A stretch of DNA of 16,069 nucleotides, from NCBI GenBank assembly GCA_964640055.1, contig CAZXFH010000060.1, forward strand, positions 1-16,069. The letters run 5' to 3'. Below the pieces are notes generated by a model, which saw only the letters and a program-made list of their open reading frames with translations, searched no databases and had not been told where the DNA came from. Shown piece after piece: positions 1-8,945 of the stretch; positions within the stretch are counted from its first letter, which is position 1, and every line of letters begins with the position of its first letter. Source of the DNA: CAZXFH01 sp964640055. Lineage in GTDB: Bacteria > Fidelibacterota > UBA2242 > JAFGTP01. Made by a program: the position numbers and the translations under genes.

Positions 1-1
1 T

Positions 2-841
2 ACCACCACAGTGAGTGAGCTTTTCAGATTATTCATCTCAACCGCAGGCATCAAGGGAGATATCAATCTGGATGGTGATATTTCAGTAGTGGATATTGTC
101 CGGCTGGTGAATATTATTCTAGAAGGAAATGCAACCCAATATGAATCCTGGGCCGGTGATTACAACAATGATGGTAATCAGAGCATTCTGGATATCATTC
201 AAATTGTCAATTACATTCTCGGTATACCGCTGGCCAAGACCACTCCCAATTCAGGAGCGGATGCCTGGATATATATTTCTCCGACTTCTCTTTCTGTTAA
301 ATCCGATATCCCGATAGCCGGTATCCAGTTTACCACCTATGCACTTGCTGATAATGAGATCAGCTTTGCCACCTTACCTTTGGAACGTTATGAAAAGATT
401 GCAGATGGCGAAATGCAGAGCTTGTTGTTCAGTCCATCCGGACAAACCCTGAATTCCGAGCGCCACAATATTTTTACCACTCCCGATGGATTTAAGTTAG
501 AAAATATTTTACTGGCAGATGCGAGAGGACAGGAAATAGGTGTGCTAATAAGGGAGGTCCCCGATGAATATAAACTCTTCCAGAACTACCCGAACCCCTT
601 TAATCCCATGACCACGATAAAGTTTGGCTTGCCCGAGGAAGCCCAGGTGAAACTGGTTGTTTATGACCTCCTGGGACATCAAGTCAAAACCTGGCGCAGA
701 CAATTCTATCAACCCGGTTATCATCAAGTTACCTGGGATGCCACTAATGACAGAGGGCGTAATGTGGCGAGTGGTATTTACTTTATCCGGATTGCCGCCG
801 GTCAATATCACAAAGTTGAGAAAATGATGCTGCTGAGATAG
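2..841 (+). CDS. Secreted dockerin protein with C-terminal sorting domain (3' end only)
   Basis: The reading frame is open to the left edge (Thr-Thr-Thr precede the first GTG at 11), so this is the C-terminal part of a larger protein. Two dockerin type I-like calcium-binding repeats are visible: DINLDGD followed by a hydrophobic helix (nt 59-121) and DYNNDGN with a matching helix (nt 158-220). Next comes a stretch of about 110 residues with a probable beta-sandwich character, perhaps cohesin-like; that is a guess. The last 90 residues (nt 569-838) start YKLFQNYPNPFNP, contain ASGIYFIRI and end KMMLLR. This is the FlgD-Ig-like / type IX secretion type A sorting domain common in FCB bacteria. 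The protein is therefore probably exported and anchored or released at the cell surface. Its catalytic or binding part lies outside the window. A terminator follows at 953-990, separating it from the operon downstream. Confidence 0.9.
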   Translation, partial: TTTVSELFRLFISTAGIKGDINLDGDISVVDIVRLVNIILEGNATQYESWAGDYNNDGNQSILDIIQIVNYILGIPLAKTTPNSGADAWIYISPTSLSVKSDIPIAGIQFTTYALADNEISFATLPLERYEKIADGEMQSLLFSPSGQTLNSERHNIFTTPDGFKLENILLADARGQEIGVLIREVPDEYKLFQNYPNPFNPMTTIKFGLPEEAQVKLVVYDLLGHQVKTWRRQFYQPGYHQVTWDATNDRGRNVASGIYFIRIAAGQYHKVEKMMLLR

Positions 842-952
842 AAATAAGTAATGTTATTGATTTTGCTGTCAATTGTAAATAGCGTTAAAGATAAAATATC
901 TGATGAATTAACCGTAATCTAGTTGTTGGCTATTTTAAAATAATCCAACTGT

Positions 953-990
953 AAAAGGGGCCTGTTTACAGCGCCCCTTCTTTATTTTTA
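953..990 (+). terminator. Rho-independent terminator after the dockerin gene
   Basis: AAGGGGC (955-961) pairs with GCCCCTT (973-979). CTG (962-964) also pairs with CAG (969-971), leaving a TTTA loop and one bulged C at 972. A T-rich tract (TTCTTTATTTTTA) follows directly. It lies about 115 bp after the stop of the upstream gene. Confidence 0.8.
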
Positions 991-1199
991 GGTGAAATTA
1001 TTCTTGGTACAAACTAGAGTTTTGATGCCTATTTTCAATATAATTTCAGAAAGAAAAATATTTTCTGGGGCAGGCTTTCGAACTGATTCGTCAGAATCCC
1101 CCTGCTCTTATTCGAAGATAAGGAGGGCTGTAATAGCGGACCAGAACTATCGGGTATAATATTAATCTGACTCCCAGTCTTGTTTTCTTTTGGGGGACC

Positions 1200-1361
1200 C
1201 TAGCTGTTAAATTGCAGGACAGGCTTGTCAAAAAAATAGTGACCACTAGTTTTATGCTCATCTATAATAACCATCAATTTCAGTTTTCCATTTAACAAAA
1301 ATTGACCGGGCCTGATCCTGTAGTGTGGCGCAATTATCTTGACTTTAAATGGAAATTTCAT
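1200..1361 (-). CDS. Possible small protein of 53 residues
   Basis: An ATG at 1361 (minus strand) opens a frame that ends at TAG 1202-1200. The product begins MKFPFKVKIIAPHYRIRPGQ, continues with alternating hydrophobic and charged residues, and ends KPVLQFNS. The composition looks protein-like: basic, with aromatic and hydrophobic residues well spread and no low-complexity run. AAGGG lies just upstream of the ATG but only about 2 nt away, which is close for a ribosome binding site. I do not recognise a family. It is divergent from the operon at 1602, so it could be a small separate gene, a remnant or chance. Confidence 0.35.
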   Translation of the reverse strand: MKFPFKVKIIAPHYRIRPGQFLLNGKLKLMVIIDEHKTSGHYFFDKPVLQFNS

Positions 1362-1503
1362 TACCCTTAAATAGAATGTATGTTGTTATTAAAAATGTAA
1401 AACCGTATTATTTGCAACAAATATTACGGAAATGGGGTATTTTAAAAATTTAATGGTTATACCCACCTTAGGTATGATCGTTTAAAGCCAATGACAGCAT
1501 CGC

Positions 1504-1536
1504 TTTGGGGTCTAATGACATATTTTTTTAGCTTAG
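1504..1536 (+). promoter_or_regulatory. Possible Bacteroidota-type promoter for the operon
   Basis: TTTG (1504-1507) is followed after 21 nt by TAGCTTAG (1529-1536), which matches the TAnnTTTG -7 element at all but one specified base. This is the known primary sigma-factor promoter layout in Bacteroidota. It sits 65 nt before the receptor start. The motif is short and the region AT-rich, so chance is a real possibility. Confidence 0.3.
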
Positions 1537-1586
1537 TAAAGGCATGCTGTTCGCACGAAATCCTAATTTAAAAATTATTGATAAGC

Positions 1587-1593
1587 GGGGAGG
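1587..1593 (+). promoter_or_regulatory. Strong ribosome binding site of the receptor gene
   Basis: GGGGAGG lies 8 nt before the ATG at 1602. It fixes that start, and is the best Shine-Dalgarno sequence in the window. Confidence 0.65.
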
Positions 1594-1601
1594 TGTAATA
1601 G

Positions 1602-4600
1602 ATGAATTTACGTATTACATGGTCATCGTTACCAAGAATCATACTGATTATTTTCATTATTAATTGCCTGGCGGTCTTTGCCCGCGCCGGTGTCAAGGGT
1701 AAAGTGGCCGGACATATCACCAATGCTAAAAGTGGTGATCCCCTGGCAGGTGCCAATGTTATCATTGAAGGTACCGGTTTGGGAGCGGCGGCTGATCAAG
1801 ATGGATATTATGCCATACTGAATGTTCCGCCTGGTACCTATACCCTGAAAGTGACTATGATTGGGTATGAGAATGTACGGGTTGAGAATGTCATTGTTAA
1901 AATGGACCTGACAGCCGAGGTGAATTTAGAAATGAGCCCCGCAACCCTTAACATGCAAGGGATAACTGTCGTGGCCCAGTATCCGGTAGTGGATCGCGGT
2001 AAATCGGCCAATGAACTGACCATGGAAGCCGAAAAGATCGAGACCATGCCTGTCATGGATGTGACCGATGTCATCGGTTTACAAGCAGGCGTAAAGGGAA
2101 TGCAAATCCGGGGGGGCGATGCGCGCCAAACTGCTTTTATCGTGGATGGTTTTGTCCAGAATGATGAACGTTATAATGATCCCTATACGGCCGTTAGTTT
2201 GAATACGGTTGAGGAAGTAAAAGTCCAGACTGATGGATTTAATGCTGAGTATGAAAATATTCGTTCTGGCGTGGTAACCCTGGTAACCAAAGAGGGCAAT
2301 CGAAAAAGCTATAGCGGTTCAATCTGGGCCAGCTGGCATCCGCCGTCCAAAAAACATTTTGGCCGCTCGATCTATTCACCCAATTCCTATTATTTACGGC
2401 CTTATATGGATCAGGGGGTGTGTTATCAGGGCACCTATGCCGGTGAGTGGGATCAATATCAGCGGCGGCAATATCCGGAATTTTCCGGGTGGGATTATGT
2501 CTCGGCAACCACTTTGAAAGATGATAATCCCCATAATGACCTGACACCCGAGGGTGCGAAACGTTTATTTGAGTGGCAACATCGGCGCAACGGCGTGATA
2601 GATGCAGGCGATTATAACCTCGACTTGGGCTTTGGCGGACCAGTGCCGGTTATTAGTAAACAATTGGGAAACCTGCGTTTTTATGCCTCTCACCGCCAAT
2701 TCAGTGAGATGTTTATAATTCCGGTCTCCCGGGATAATTTTAAAGAGCATGTGAGCCGTCTGAAATTAAATGCAGATATCACTGATGATATCAAGTTGAC
2801 GTTATTCGGACAGTATGGGGAGGTCCGCTCGGCATCCCCTTATAATTGGAAAACCACACCTACGGGTGATTTGTTGCATTCCCCTTATTCAGTAGCCAGC
2901 CAGGTCTTACCGGAAATGGTCTTTGTACCCGGCTATTTCAGTCCGGCCGACATATATCGCAGCCGCCTGGGAATCAAGCTCAATCATATTTTAAGTCCGC
3001 AAACCTATTATGAATTTCAGGTACAACATAATATTAACCGTTATAATACCTTTAAGATGGCGGTTCGGGATACCACCCGCGACACTGATATTTTTCCCGG
3101 ACCCGGAGAGTATCTGGTTGATGAAGCACCCTATAAATTTTGGGGATATGGTACCTCTTCCATTGGCGATGAGATTGTGATTGGCGGCTGGATGAATCTG
3201 GGCCGTGATAAGAGTGTGGTAAATACGACCAATTTAAAGTTCGATTTTATCAGTCAGTTTAATCAGCGCAATGAATTTAAAACCGGGCTCAATCTGGTCT
3301 TGAACAATTATGATATAAAATCCTTTACCAAAAGTCCCAGCAAGGATACCTGGAATAGAAATCAGATTTACCAGGTAAAGCCCTACCGTCTGGGCGCCTA
3401 TGTACAGGACAAACTGGAGTTTGAAGGCTTTATCGCCAATCTGGGGTTGCGGATCGACTATACCGATGCTAATTCGGCTGCTTATGAATTGGATAAATAT
3501 GATGATCTCTATAAGGCCGGTCAAGGTAATATGTTGGAAGAAGAGGCTCAGACGCAAGAAGCCACACCGCGCTGGGCCTTAAGTCCCCGGTTGGGTATTT
3601 CCCATCCCATCACGGAAAACTCGAAGTTATATTTTAATTACGGTCATTATCATACGACACCCCCGTCTACCTACCGGTTCAGGATCCAAAGGGAATATAA
3701 TGGGTTGGTCACCTCAGTCGGTGATCCCAATTTACAACCGGAAAAAACCGTGGCCTATACTGTTGGCTATTCCCATAATATTTTCGGGGGGGTTTTATTG
3801 AATCTGGCAGGCTATTACAAAGATGTGACCCATGAGATCGGCTGGATCGATTATCAGAATATTAACAGTTCGGTGAACTATTCTAAACCGGGTAACAACC
3901 GCTATGAAGATATTCGCGGTTTTGAGATCACCCTGAACAAGCATATGGGCCGCTGGATTACCGGTTTTGTAAACTATACCTATATGGTCAATACTTACGG
4001 CTATTTCGGATTATTAAAAGTATACCAGGATCCCAATAAGCAGAGAGACTATTTAAAACAAAATCCCTATCAGGAAAAACCGAAACCGCGTCCTTATTTC
4101 AGGGCTAATCTTGACATTCACTCGCCCGTTGACTTTGGACCTTCTCTGTTTCACTTAGCCCCCCTGGGCGGATGGAATTTGAATTTACTGGCACAGTGGG
4201 AGGCCGGGTCCTATACGACTTATAATCCCAATAACAGGTTGGGGCCGGGGGTCATGAACAATGTTCAATGGCAGGACCGGTATACCCTTGATGTACGCCT
4301 GACAAAAACTTTTAAAGCCGACCGGTTTCAGGTCATGTTTTATTTGGATGTCTCCAATCTGTTCAATTTTAAATACTTATATGATTCCGGTTTCGCCGAT
4401 GCTAAAGATTATGAGGATTATATGGAATCCCTGCATTTTTCATGGGAGAGTGGCATTGAAAAAGGGGATGACAGAGTGGGTGAATATCGGGATTATAGCG
4501 TAGACTATGTTCCCATGCAGTCAGTCGAGAACCTTGCTACAGTAACCAACCCTGAGCAAAGGGTTCTGTATTATGATCAGAGCGGGGAACAGTATTATCG

Positions 4601-4754
4601 ATACACGGAAGCCAATGGGTGGGATCCCCGGAGTGAACAATGGGTAGCGGATGAAGTTCTGGACAAGAAAGCCTATATTGATATGCCGAACATTCGTTCC
4701 CTGACCTTTTTGAATCCCCGTTATATCAGTTTTGGGATTAAGATAAGTTTCTAA
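1602..4754 (+). CDS. TonB-dependent outer-membrane receptor with carboxypeptidase-regulatory-like domain
   Basis: A 1050-residue outer-membrane transporter. Residues 1-29 form a signal peptide ending AVFARA. Residues about 35-112 are a CarboxypepD_reg-like beta-sandwich (SGDPLAGANVIIEGT, DGYYAILNVPPGTY). The plug spans roughly 125-240 and shows the classic MQIRGG motif at 167-172 followed by an IVDG strand. The rest is the beta-barrel, rich in aromatic alternating strands, and the protein ends in a terminal Phe (FGIKISF), as outer-membrane barrels do. The domain order is that of SusC/RagA-like receptors, but no SusD homologue follows. TonB-dependent receptors take up substrates too large for porins, using energy from TonB-ExbBD. 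As first gene of the operon, before several exported hydrolases, it probably imports the degradation product. Substrate unknown. Confidence 0.93.
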   Translation: MNLRITWSSLPRIILIIFIINCLAVFARAGVKGKVAGHITNAKSGDPLAGANVIIEGTGLGAAADQDGYYAILNVPPGTYTLKVTMIGYENVRVENVIVKMDLTAEVNLEMSPATLNMQGITVVAQYPVVDRGKSANELTMEAEKIETMPVMDVTDVIGLQAGVKGMQIRGGDARQTAFIVDGFVQNDERYNDPYTAVSLNTVEEVKVQTDGFNAEYENIRSGVVTLVTKEGNRKSYSGSIWASWHPPSKKHFGRSIYSPNSYYLRPYMDQGVCYQGTYAGEWDQYQRRQYPEFSGWDYVSATTLKDDNPHNDLTPEGAKRLFEWQHRRNGVIDAGDYNLDLGFGGPVPVISKQLGNLRFYASHRQFSEMFIIPVSRDNFKEHVSRLKLNADITDDIKLTLFGQYGEVRSASPYNWKTTPTGDLLHSPYSVASQVLPEMVFVPGYFSPADIYRSRLGIKLNHILSPQTYYEFQVQHNINRYNTFKMAVRDTTRDTDIFPGPGEYLVDEAPYKFWGYGTSSIGDEIVIGGWMNLGRDKSVVNTTNLKFDFISQFNQRNEFKTGLNLVLNNYDIKSFTKSPSKDTWNRNQIYQVKPYRLGAYVQDKLEFEGFIANLGLRIDYTDANSAAYELDKYDDLYKAGQGNMLEEEAQTQEATPRWALSPRLGISHPITENSKLYFNYGHYHTTPPSTYRFRIQREYNGLVTSVGDPNLQPEKTVAYTVGYSHNIFGGVLLNLAGYYKDVTHEIGWIDYQNINSSVNYSKPGNNRYEDIRGFEITLNKHMGRWITGFVNYTYMVNTYGYFGLLKVYQDPNKQRDYLKQNPYQEKPKPRPYFRANLDIHSPVDFGPSLFHLAPLGGWNLNLLAQWEAGSYTTYNPNNRLGPGVMNNVQWQDRYTLDVRLTKTFKADRFQVMFYLDVSNLFNFKYLYDSGFADAKDYEDYMESLHFSWESGIEKGDDRVGEYRDYSVDYVPMQSVENLATVTNPEQRVLYYDQSGEQYYRYTEANGWDPRSEQWVADEVLDKKAYIDMPNIRSLTFLNPRYISFGIKISF

Positions 4755-4766
4755 ATGATAAAAAAT

Positions 4767-4771
4767 AGGGA
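4767..4771 (+). promoter_or_regulatory. Ribosome binding site deciding the start at 4779
   Basis: AGGGA lies 7 nt before the ATG at 4779. The upstream in-frame ATG at 4755, which directly abuts the receptor stop codon, has no comparable site. Confidence 0.45.
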
Positions 4772-4778
4772 AAAACAG

Positions 4779-6962
4779 ATGCGAAGAGTGATTGGTTATC
4801 TTGGTTTAGCAATGCTTAGTTTTTCGGTTATCCTGGCCCAGGTTCCCGGAGATGATACCCGCTATATCCGGATCGGTGATTTGCAGAGTCACTTTACTGC
4901 CTATGGGTCTGAGCGCGCGTGGAACAATGATTATTATGAAGGCATGCGCTGGCCGGCACTTTATTCTTTTTCAGATAATTTTGTGATTAAACGGGCCTGG
5001 GTAGGGGTGCGTGATTTTACCGATGAAAGTGGTTTTCACTGGGATTACTGGGCCAACTATATTATTAGTGATTATGTCACCACCTCCTTGTTTCCGACCG
5101 TCCTGAAACAGAGCGCCAAATTTGAACTGCCCACCGTGATTGTGGATGGGGATAATATAACAGCGCCTTATACCGGAGACATTGATGAAATAAACCCCGC
5201 TCAAATACCTGACCGAATCGTTACCAATGTAGTTAACATGACCTGCGGACTGACCATGACCCGTCGGATCATGGCCTTTAGTCAGCCACATCATGATGAT
5301 TATTTTATCAAGGAGTTTGTTTTCAAGAATACCGGCAATGTGGATTATGACAGTGAGATCGAGCTGAGTGATTCTTTGCGGGATCTGAGAATTGGATGGG
5401 GGTCGCGGTATAGCGTCTCCCGGGAGGGAGCCGAAAGTATCCCGGCTTTTGGTCAGCGGTTCGGACGCTACACCTGGGTCACCAGGCGAGGGGAAGATTA
5501 TCCTACCCATGCACAGGAGGTACAGAATTTAACCGAAGCAGCCACCCGCGCACAAATGGAGTGGATTCGCTGCGCTTTCAGCTGGCTGGGCCATTCTGAT
5601 GATGCTGATTATGATATTGTCGGCGCTCCGGATTTGGATAAAGATGGACGCCTGACCGCTCCTCAGTTTGCTGGCCTGGCCGTGCTGCATGTGGATAAAT
5701 CGGCCCGGGACCATAGTGATGATGCGGAGCAACCCATGTTTTTGGGCTGGCACGGAGGCGGCACTTATCCTGGAATCGGGGAACTAAGACCTGGCGATAT
5801 GGGCAATATGGCCCTGGTTTACGATATGATCAGCGGGATTCCCTATCCCACCGATGAGCTGGGCGGTACCAATCGCTTTTATGAAGATAACACTTCCGAC
5901 ATTACCGACCGGGTCGATCCGCATAAGATCCATGGCGACCGCGGTGGTACCAATATGATGTTCTGTTACGGCCCTTTTGATCTGGCTCCGGGTGACAGTA
6001 TCCGAATTGTGGAAGCAGAGGGGGTGAACGGGTTGAATCGGATGCTATGCAAAACTGTGGGAGATAAATGGCTTCAGGCTTATAAAGGAAATTATTCCGG
6101 TGATTTTGAATTACCGCCCGACGGACCCTATGCCGATCAGATCAATTACGGCGGTACTACCGATAATAAAGATCTCTATAAAAATGCCTGGGTTTTTACC
6201 GGCTTGGATTCCATCCTGTTGACCTTCAGCCGGGCAGTCCGAAATTTTAACTTGGATTATAATATTCCCCGGGCACCTTTGCCACCCTCCTTTTTTGAAA
6301 TTCAGTCCGGAGGTGACAAGATCATGTTGAGCTGGGCGCCGAGTGGCTCTGAAAGCGAGTCTAATTTTTCCGGATATCGCATTTACCGGGCCGTGGGGCG
6401 CCAGGATACGGTTTATGACCGCATTGCAGAACTATCTCCGGGAGTTACCTATTATGAGGATCAGAGTGCGCAGCGTGGATTTTCTTACTATTATTATCTG
6501 ACCGCCTTTACGGATGGCAGTCAGAATACCGAAGGGATTGCCAATCCCACCGGTAAACTGGAAAGCAGTATGTACTATACGCTGACCAATAAACCGGCCT
6601 ATCTGCGCCGCAAAGCCGGAAAGCGGCTGCAGGATATTCGCATCGTTCCAAATCCTTATTACATCAAAAATAGAGACTATCAGTATCCGGGAGAATTCTC
6701 GAAGATAATGTTTCTGGATGTACCGGCTTACTGCAAAATAAGAATCTACACCGAACGGGGGGATTTAATCAAAACCATCAACCATAACGACGGTAGTGGC
6801 GATGAATCCTGGTTTTCAATTACCTCCTCCCGGCAGACCGTGGTCAGTGGCCTTTACATCGTCCATTTTCAGGTAACCCAGGATTATCACGACCCGGCTA
6901 CCGGAGAACTCCTTTATAAAAAAGATGAATCCGCTGTTAAGAAATTGGTCATCATCCGTTAG
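4779..6962 (+). CDS. Large secreted partner of the receptor, with FnIII and C-terminal sorting-like domain
   Basis: I do not recognise a named family. From the ATG at 4779 the protein is 727 residues; an in-frame ATG at 4755 would add eight. A signal peptide (MRRVIGYLGLAMLSFSVILA) precedes Gln. The large N-terminal part (about 20-495) is probably beta-rich and contains an EF-hand-like loop, DLDKDGRLTAPQF, starting at about 285. A fibronectin type III-like domain follows at about 502-590 (WAPSGS, YRIYRA, YYYYLTAF). The C-terminal part, about 620-727, has RIVPNPYY, SGLYIVHFQV and ends VKKLVIIR, a divergent FlgD-like/sorting domain. It directly follows the TonB-dependent receptor, where SusD-type surface lipoproteins normally sit, but it has no lipobox. 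I infer a surface substrate-binding partner; an enzymatic role cannot be excluded. Confidence 0.85.
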   Translation: MRRVIGYLGLAMLSFSVILAQVPGDDTRYIRIGDLQSHFTAYGSERAWNNDYYEGMRWPALYSFSDNFVIKRAWVGVRDFTDESGFHWDYWANYIISDYVTTSLFPTVLKQSAKFELPTVIVDGDNITAPYTGDIDEINPAQIPDRIVTNVVNMTCGLTMTRRIMAFSQPHHDDYFIKEFVFKNTGNVDYDSEIELSDSLRDLRIGWGSRYSVSREGAESIPAFGQRFGRYTWVTRRGEDYPTHAQEVQNLTEAATRAQMEWIRCAFSWLGHSDDADYDIVGAPDLDKDGRLTAPQFAGLAVLHVDKSARDHSDDAEQPMFLGWHGGGTYPGIGELRPGDMGNMALVYDMISGIPYPTDELGGTNRFYEDNTSDITDRVDPHKIHGDRGGTNMMFCYGPFDLAPGDSIRIVEAEGVNGLNRMLCKTVGDKWLQAYKGNYSGDFELPPDGPYADQINYGGTTDNKDLYKNAWVFTGLDSILLTFSRAVRNFNLDYNIPRAPLPPSFFEIQSGGDKIMLSWAPSGSESESNFSGYRIYRAVGRQDTVYDRIAELSPGVTYYEDQSAQRGFSYYYYLTAFTDGSQNTEGIANPTGKLESSMYYTLTNKPAYLRRKAGKRLQDIRIVPNPYYIKNRDYQYPGEFSKIMFLDVPAYCKIRIYTERGDLIKTINHNDGSGDESWFSITSSRQTVVSGLYIVHFQVTQDYHDPATGELLYKKDESAVKKLVIIR

Positions 6963-6995
6963 GTTTAATAATTTTTAAAAGACAAGGTAACTTAT

Positions 6996-8924
6996 ATGGG
7001 AACGGCACTTAAAAAAATAACTAGATATGGTTTGATTTGTATTTTGATCGGCCATGCCGGGCTATGGGCACAACCCCGATTGAAGGTTTCGCCAACACAG
7101 GTGACCGCTGGAACATTTCAGCGGATTTCATTCACTCTTGATCCAAATGGTGTTGTCCTTGCAAAGGGTGGGGGCATACGGATTGAGTTACCGGTGGCCT
7201 ATCTGGAAACCGGCCCCTACTACTGGGACACGCCCCAGACTGATTTACCTAATGGCCCGGGTTTTATCACCGCTAATGCGGCGGGGGAAGCCCGGACCGC
7301 AATCGATATTTATGGTCATAAGGATCGCATCATTCAGGTAACCCTGCTCGATAACCCTGAGAATTATAAGCAAAAAATTTGGCTGCAATATGCCGGGCAG
7401 GTACAGAGTCTGGTTTGGCCGTTAGCCATCCGGGCTCAATACCGGGAGAATGCCGAGGCATCCTGGCAGGATATCACTCCCTATCCAACGATCAGCATAC
7501 AACCCCAACCCGCCCATACCCTGCTCATCATCACCCCCGCTGACCTACAAAAAAATCAACCCTTTGAAATGGCCGTTGTTTTTATAGATCGTTTTGGAAA
7601 CCAGGCGATTGATTACCGGGGTACGCTTGAATTCACCGCCACAGATCCACAGGCCGATTATCCCCGGAATTATAGTTTTACAGCTGAGGACTCCGGTCGC
7701 CATGTTTTTAGCGGAGTCCGTTTCAGAACACCTGGCTTTCAGAAAATTTCCGCTTCCGACGGTAAAATACAATCAAAAAGTCACTACTGTCAGGTTGCTA
7801 AACGGGCACCCCAGTATAAGCGGTATTTCGGCGATACCCATTATCATACTGGCACCGGAACGGATCATAAGAGCTTTTCCCAGCGCGGTGCCGGCGGAGA
7901 CCACCGGGGCCATTTTACCTCTGCAGAATGGGCCTATCATTATGCCCGGGATGTTTTAGGACTGGATTTTGCCTCTTCCGCAGAACATGATGCAAAAAAA
8001 TTTAAAGCGGAGCTGTGGGAAAAAAGTCAGGATATTTCTGATCGATATTATACGCCCGGAAAATTCACAACTTTCTATGCCTATGAATGGACCGCGGCAC
8101 CCCAGGTCGGGCATAATGTGGTTATTTATAAAGACCGGGAGGGTAAGGTACTGAATCATTTTGATTATCCCACCAAACCAGCCCTTTGGGAAGCCTTTGA
8201 TCAGCAGGATGTACCGGTGATTATGATTCCGCATCCCATGTGGGCACAGCCGGATCACGAGATGTGGAATCAAGTCAATAATAAATACAGAATCGTGGGG
8301 GAGATCTATTCCCTGTGGTGCACACGTTTTTTGCTGCAACCGGCCGTTGATGTGCAACGCTTTGAAACCGGGATCAATGATCCCTGGAGCTTTCAGTATG
8401 CCTGGGCCCGGGGGCATAAAATCGGAGTAATCGGCTCTTCAGATAATCATACCGCCCATCCCGGTATGAATAATTATACCACTGATATGGTCCAATCAAG
8501 CGGATTGGCAGTAGTCCTGGCCACGGAGAATAATCGCGATGCGATCTGGGATGCCCTGCAAAACCGGCGCACCTATGCCACGACCGGAACACGTATTTTA
8601 CTACGCTTTTCCTGCGATGATCATGCAATGGGGAGTGAATATTCCACAGACAATCCACCCCGGATAGCCGGCCGGGTCGCCGGAACCAATCAACTTGCAA
8701 CCGTCGAGATCGTAAAGTATGCTGGTGGCAAGTATACTGTAATCTATCAAACCAATCCTGAATCGGATCAGGTCGAGTTTGCTTTCAATGATAAGAAATT
8801 TTCCGAAGACAGCATGTATTATCTCCGTGTAAAACAGGTTAATGAAAGGTGGCAGAGCCCCTGGGCTTACCCAACCGCAGAAATGGCCTGGTCCAGTCCA
8901 ATCTGGGTCAATATTGAGAAATAA
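6996..8924 (+). CDS. DUF3604 (CehA/McbA-type) PHP-fold metallohydrolase, copy 1
   Basis: A 642-residue exported protein; signal peptide about 1-25 (GHAGLWA before Gln). Residues about 27-265 are beta-rich, Ig-like modules. The C-terminal half carries the PHP-like metal-binding motifs: D280-T-H282-Y-H284 in a YFGD strand, E330-H331-D332, IPH413P, and SSD483-N-H485 with H488. HYARDV before the second motif and the Tyr-Ala-Thr-Thr-Gly segment are shared with the next gene. Known relatives include the carbaryl hydrolases CehA and McbA, but natural substrates of exported members are largely unknown. The spacer after HxH is about 15 residues longer than in the paralogue, which may shape a different pocket. 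It sits 33 bp after the partner gene and 21 bp before the paralogue. Probably periplasmic hydrolysis of an ester, phosphoester or similar bond (inference). Confidence 0.88.
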   Translation: MGTALKKITRYGLICILIGHAGLWAQPRLKVSPTQVTAGTFQRISFTLDPNGVVLAKGGGIRIELPVAYLETGPYYWDTPQTDLPNGPGFITANAAGEARTAIDIYGHKDRIIQVTLLDNPENYKQKIWLQYAGQVQSLVWPLAIRAQYRENAEASWQDITPYPTISIQPQPAHTLLIITPADLQKNQPFEMAVVFIDRFGNQAIDYRGTLEFTATDPQADYPRNYSFTAEDSGRHVFSGVRFRTPGFQKISASDGKIQSKSHYCQVAKRAPQYKRYFGDTHYHTGTGTDHKSFSQRGAGGDHRGHFTSAEWAYHYARDVLGLDFASSAEHDAKKFKAELWEKSQDISDRYYTPGKFTTFYAYEWTAAPQVGHNVVIYKDREGKVLNHFDYPTKPALWEAFDQQDVPVIMIPHPMWAQPDHEMWNQVNNKYRIVGEIYSLWCTRFLLQPAVDVQRFETGINDPWSFQYAWARGHKIGVIGSSDNHTAHPGMNNYTTDMVQSSGLAVVLATENNRDAIWDALQNRRTYATTGTRILLRFSCDDHAMGSEYSTDNPPRIAGRVAGTNQLATVEIVKYAGGKYTVIYQTNPESDQVEFAFNDKKFSEDSMYYLRVKQVNERWQSPWAYPTAEMAWSSPIWVNIEK

Positions 8925-8945
8925 TTCATTCTGAAAGAGATCTGT

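Larger units (their letters stand above)
991..1601. other. AT-rich intergenic region, mostly noncoding
   Basis: I see no long coding frame on either strand. The region holds short weak hairpins, for example GATTC (1085-1089) with GAATC (1094-1098), GCAGG (1070-1074) with CCTGC (1101-1105), and CTTAT (1107-1111) with ATAAG (1118-1122). It also holds one possible small ORF on the minus strand (1200-1361) and the likely promoter of the downstream operon. No tRNA or rRNA could be recognised. Confidence 0.6.

Noticed and set aside
1010..1140. Minus-strand open frame containing EQGDSDESVRKPAPEN
   Set aside because: It begins right after a stop, has no start codon, and overlaps short hairpins; it looks like chance translation of intergenic sequence.
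1339..1377. TTGACT with TAGAAT as a sigma-70-type promoter
   Set aside because: The spacing is 27 nt, too long for a -35/-10 pair, and no better -10 hexamer lies at 16-18 nt.
2239..2547. Minus-strand ORFs inside the receptor and other long genes
   Set aside because: They overlap genes with clear families, lack recognisable domains and have unusual composition, so they are shadows.
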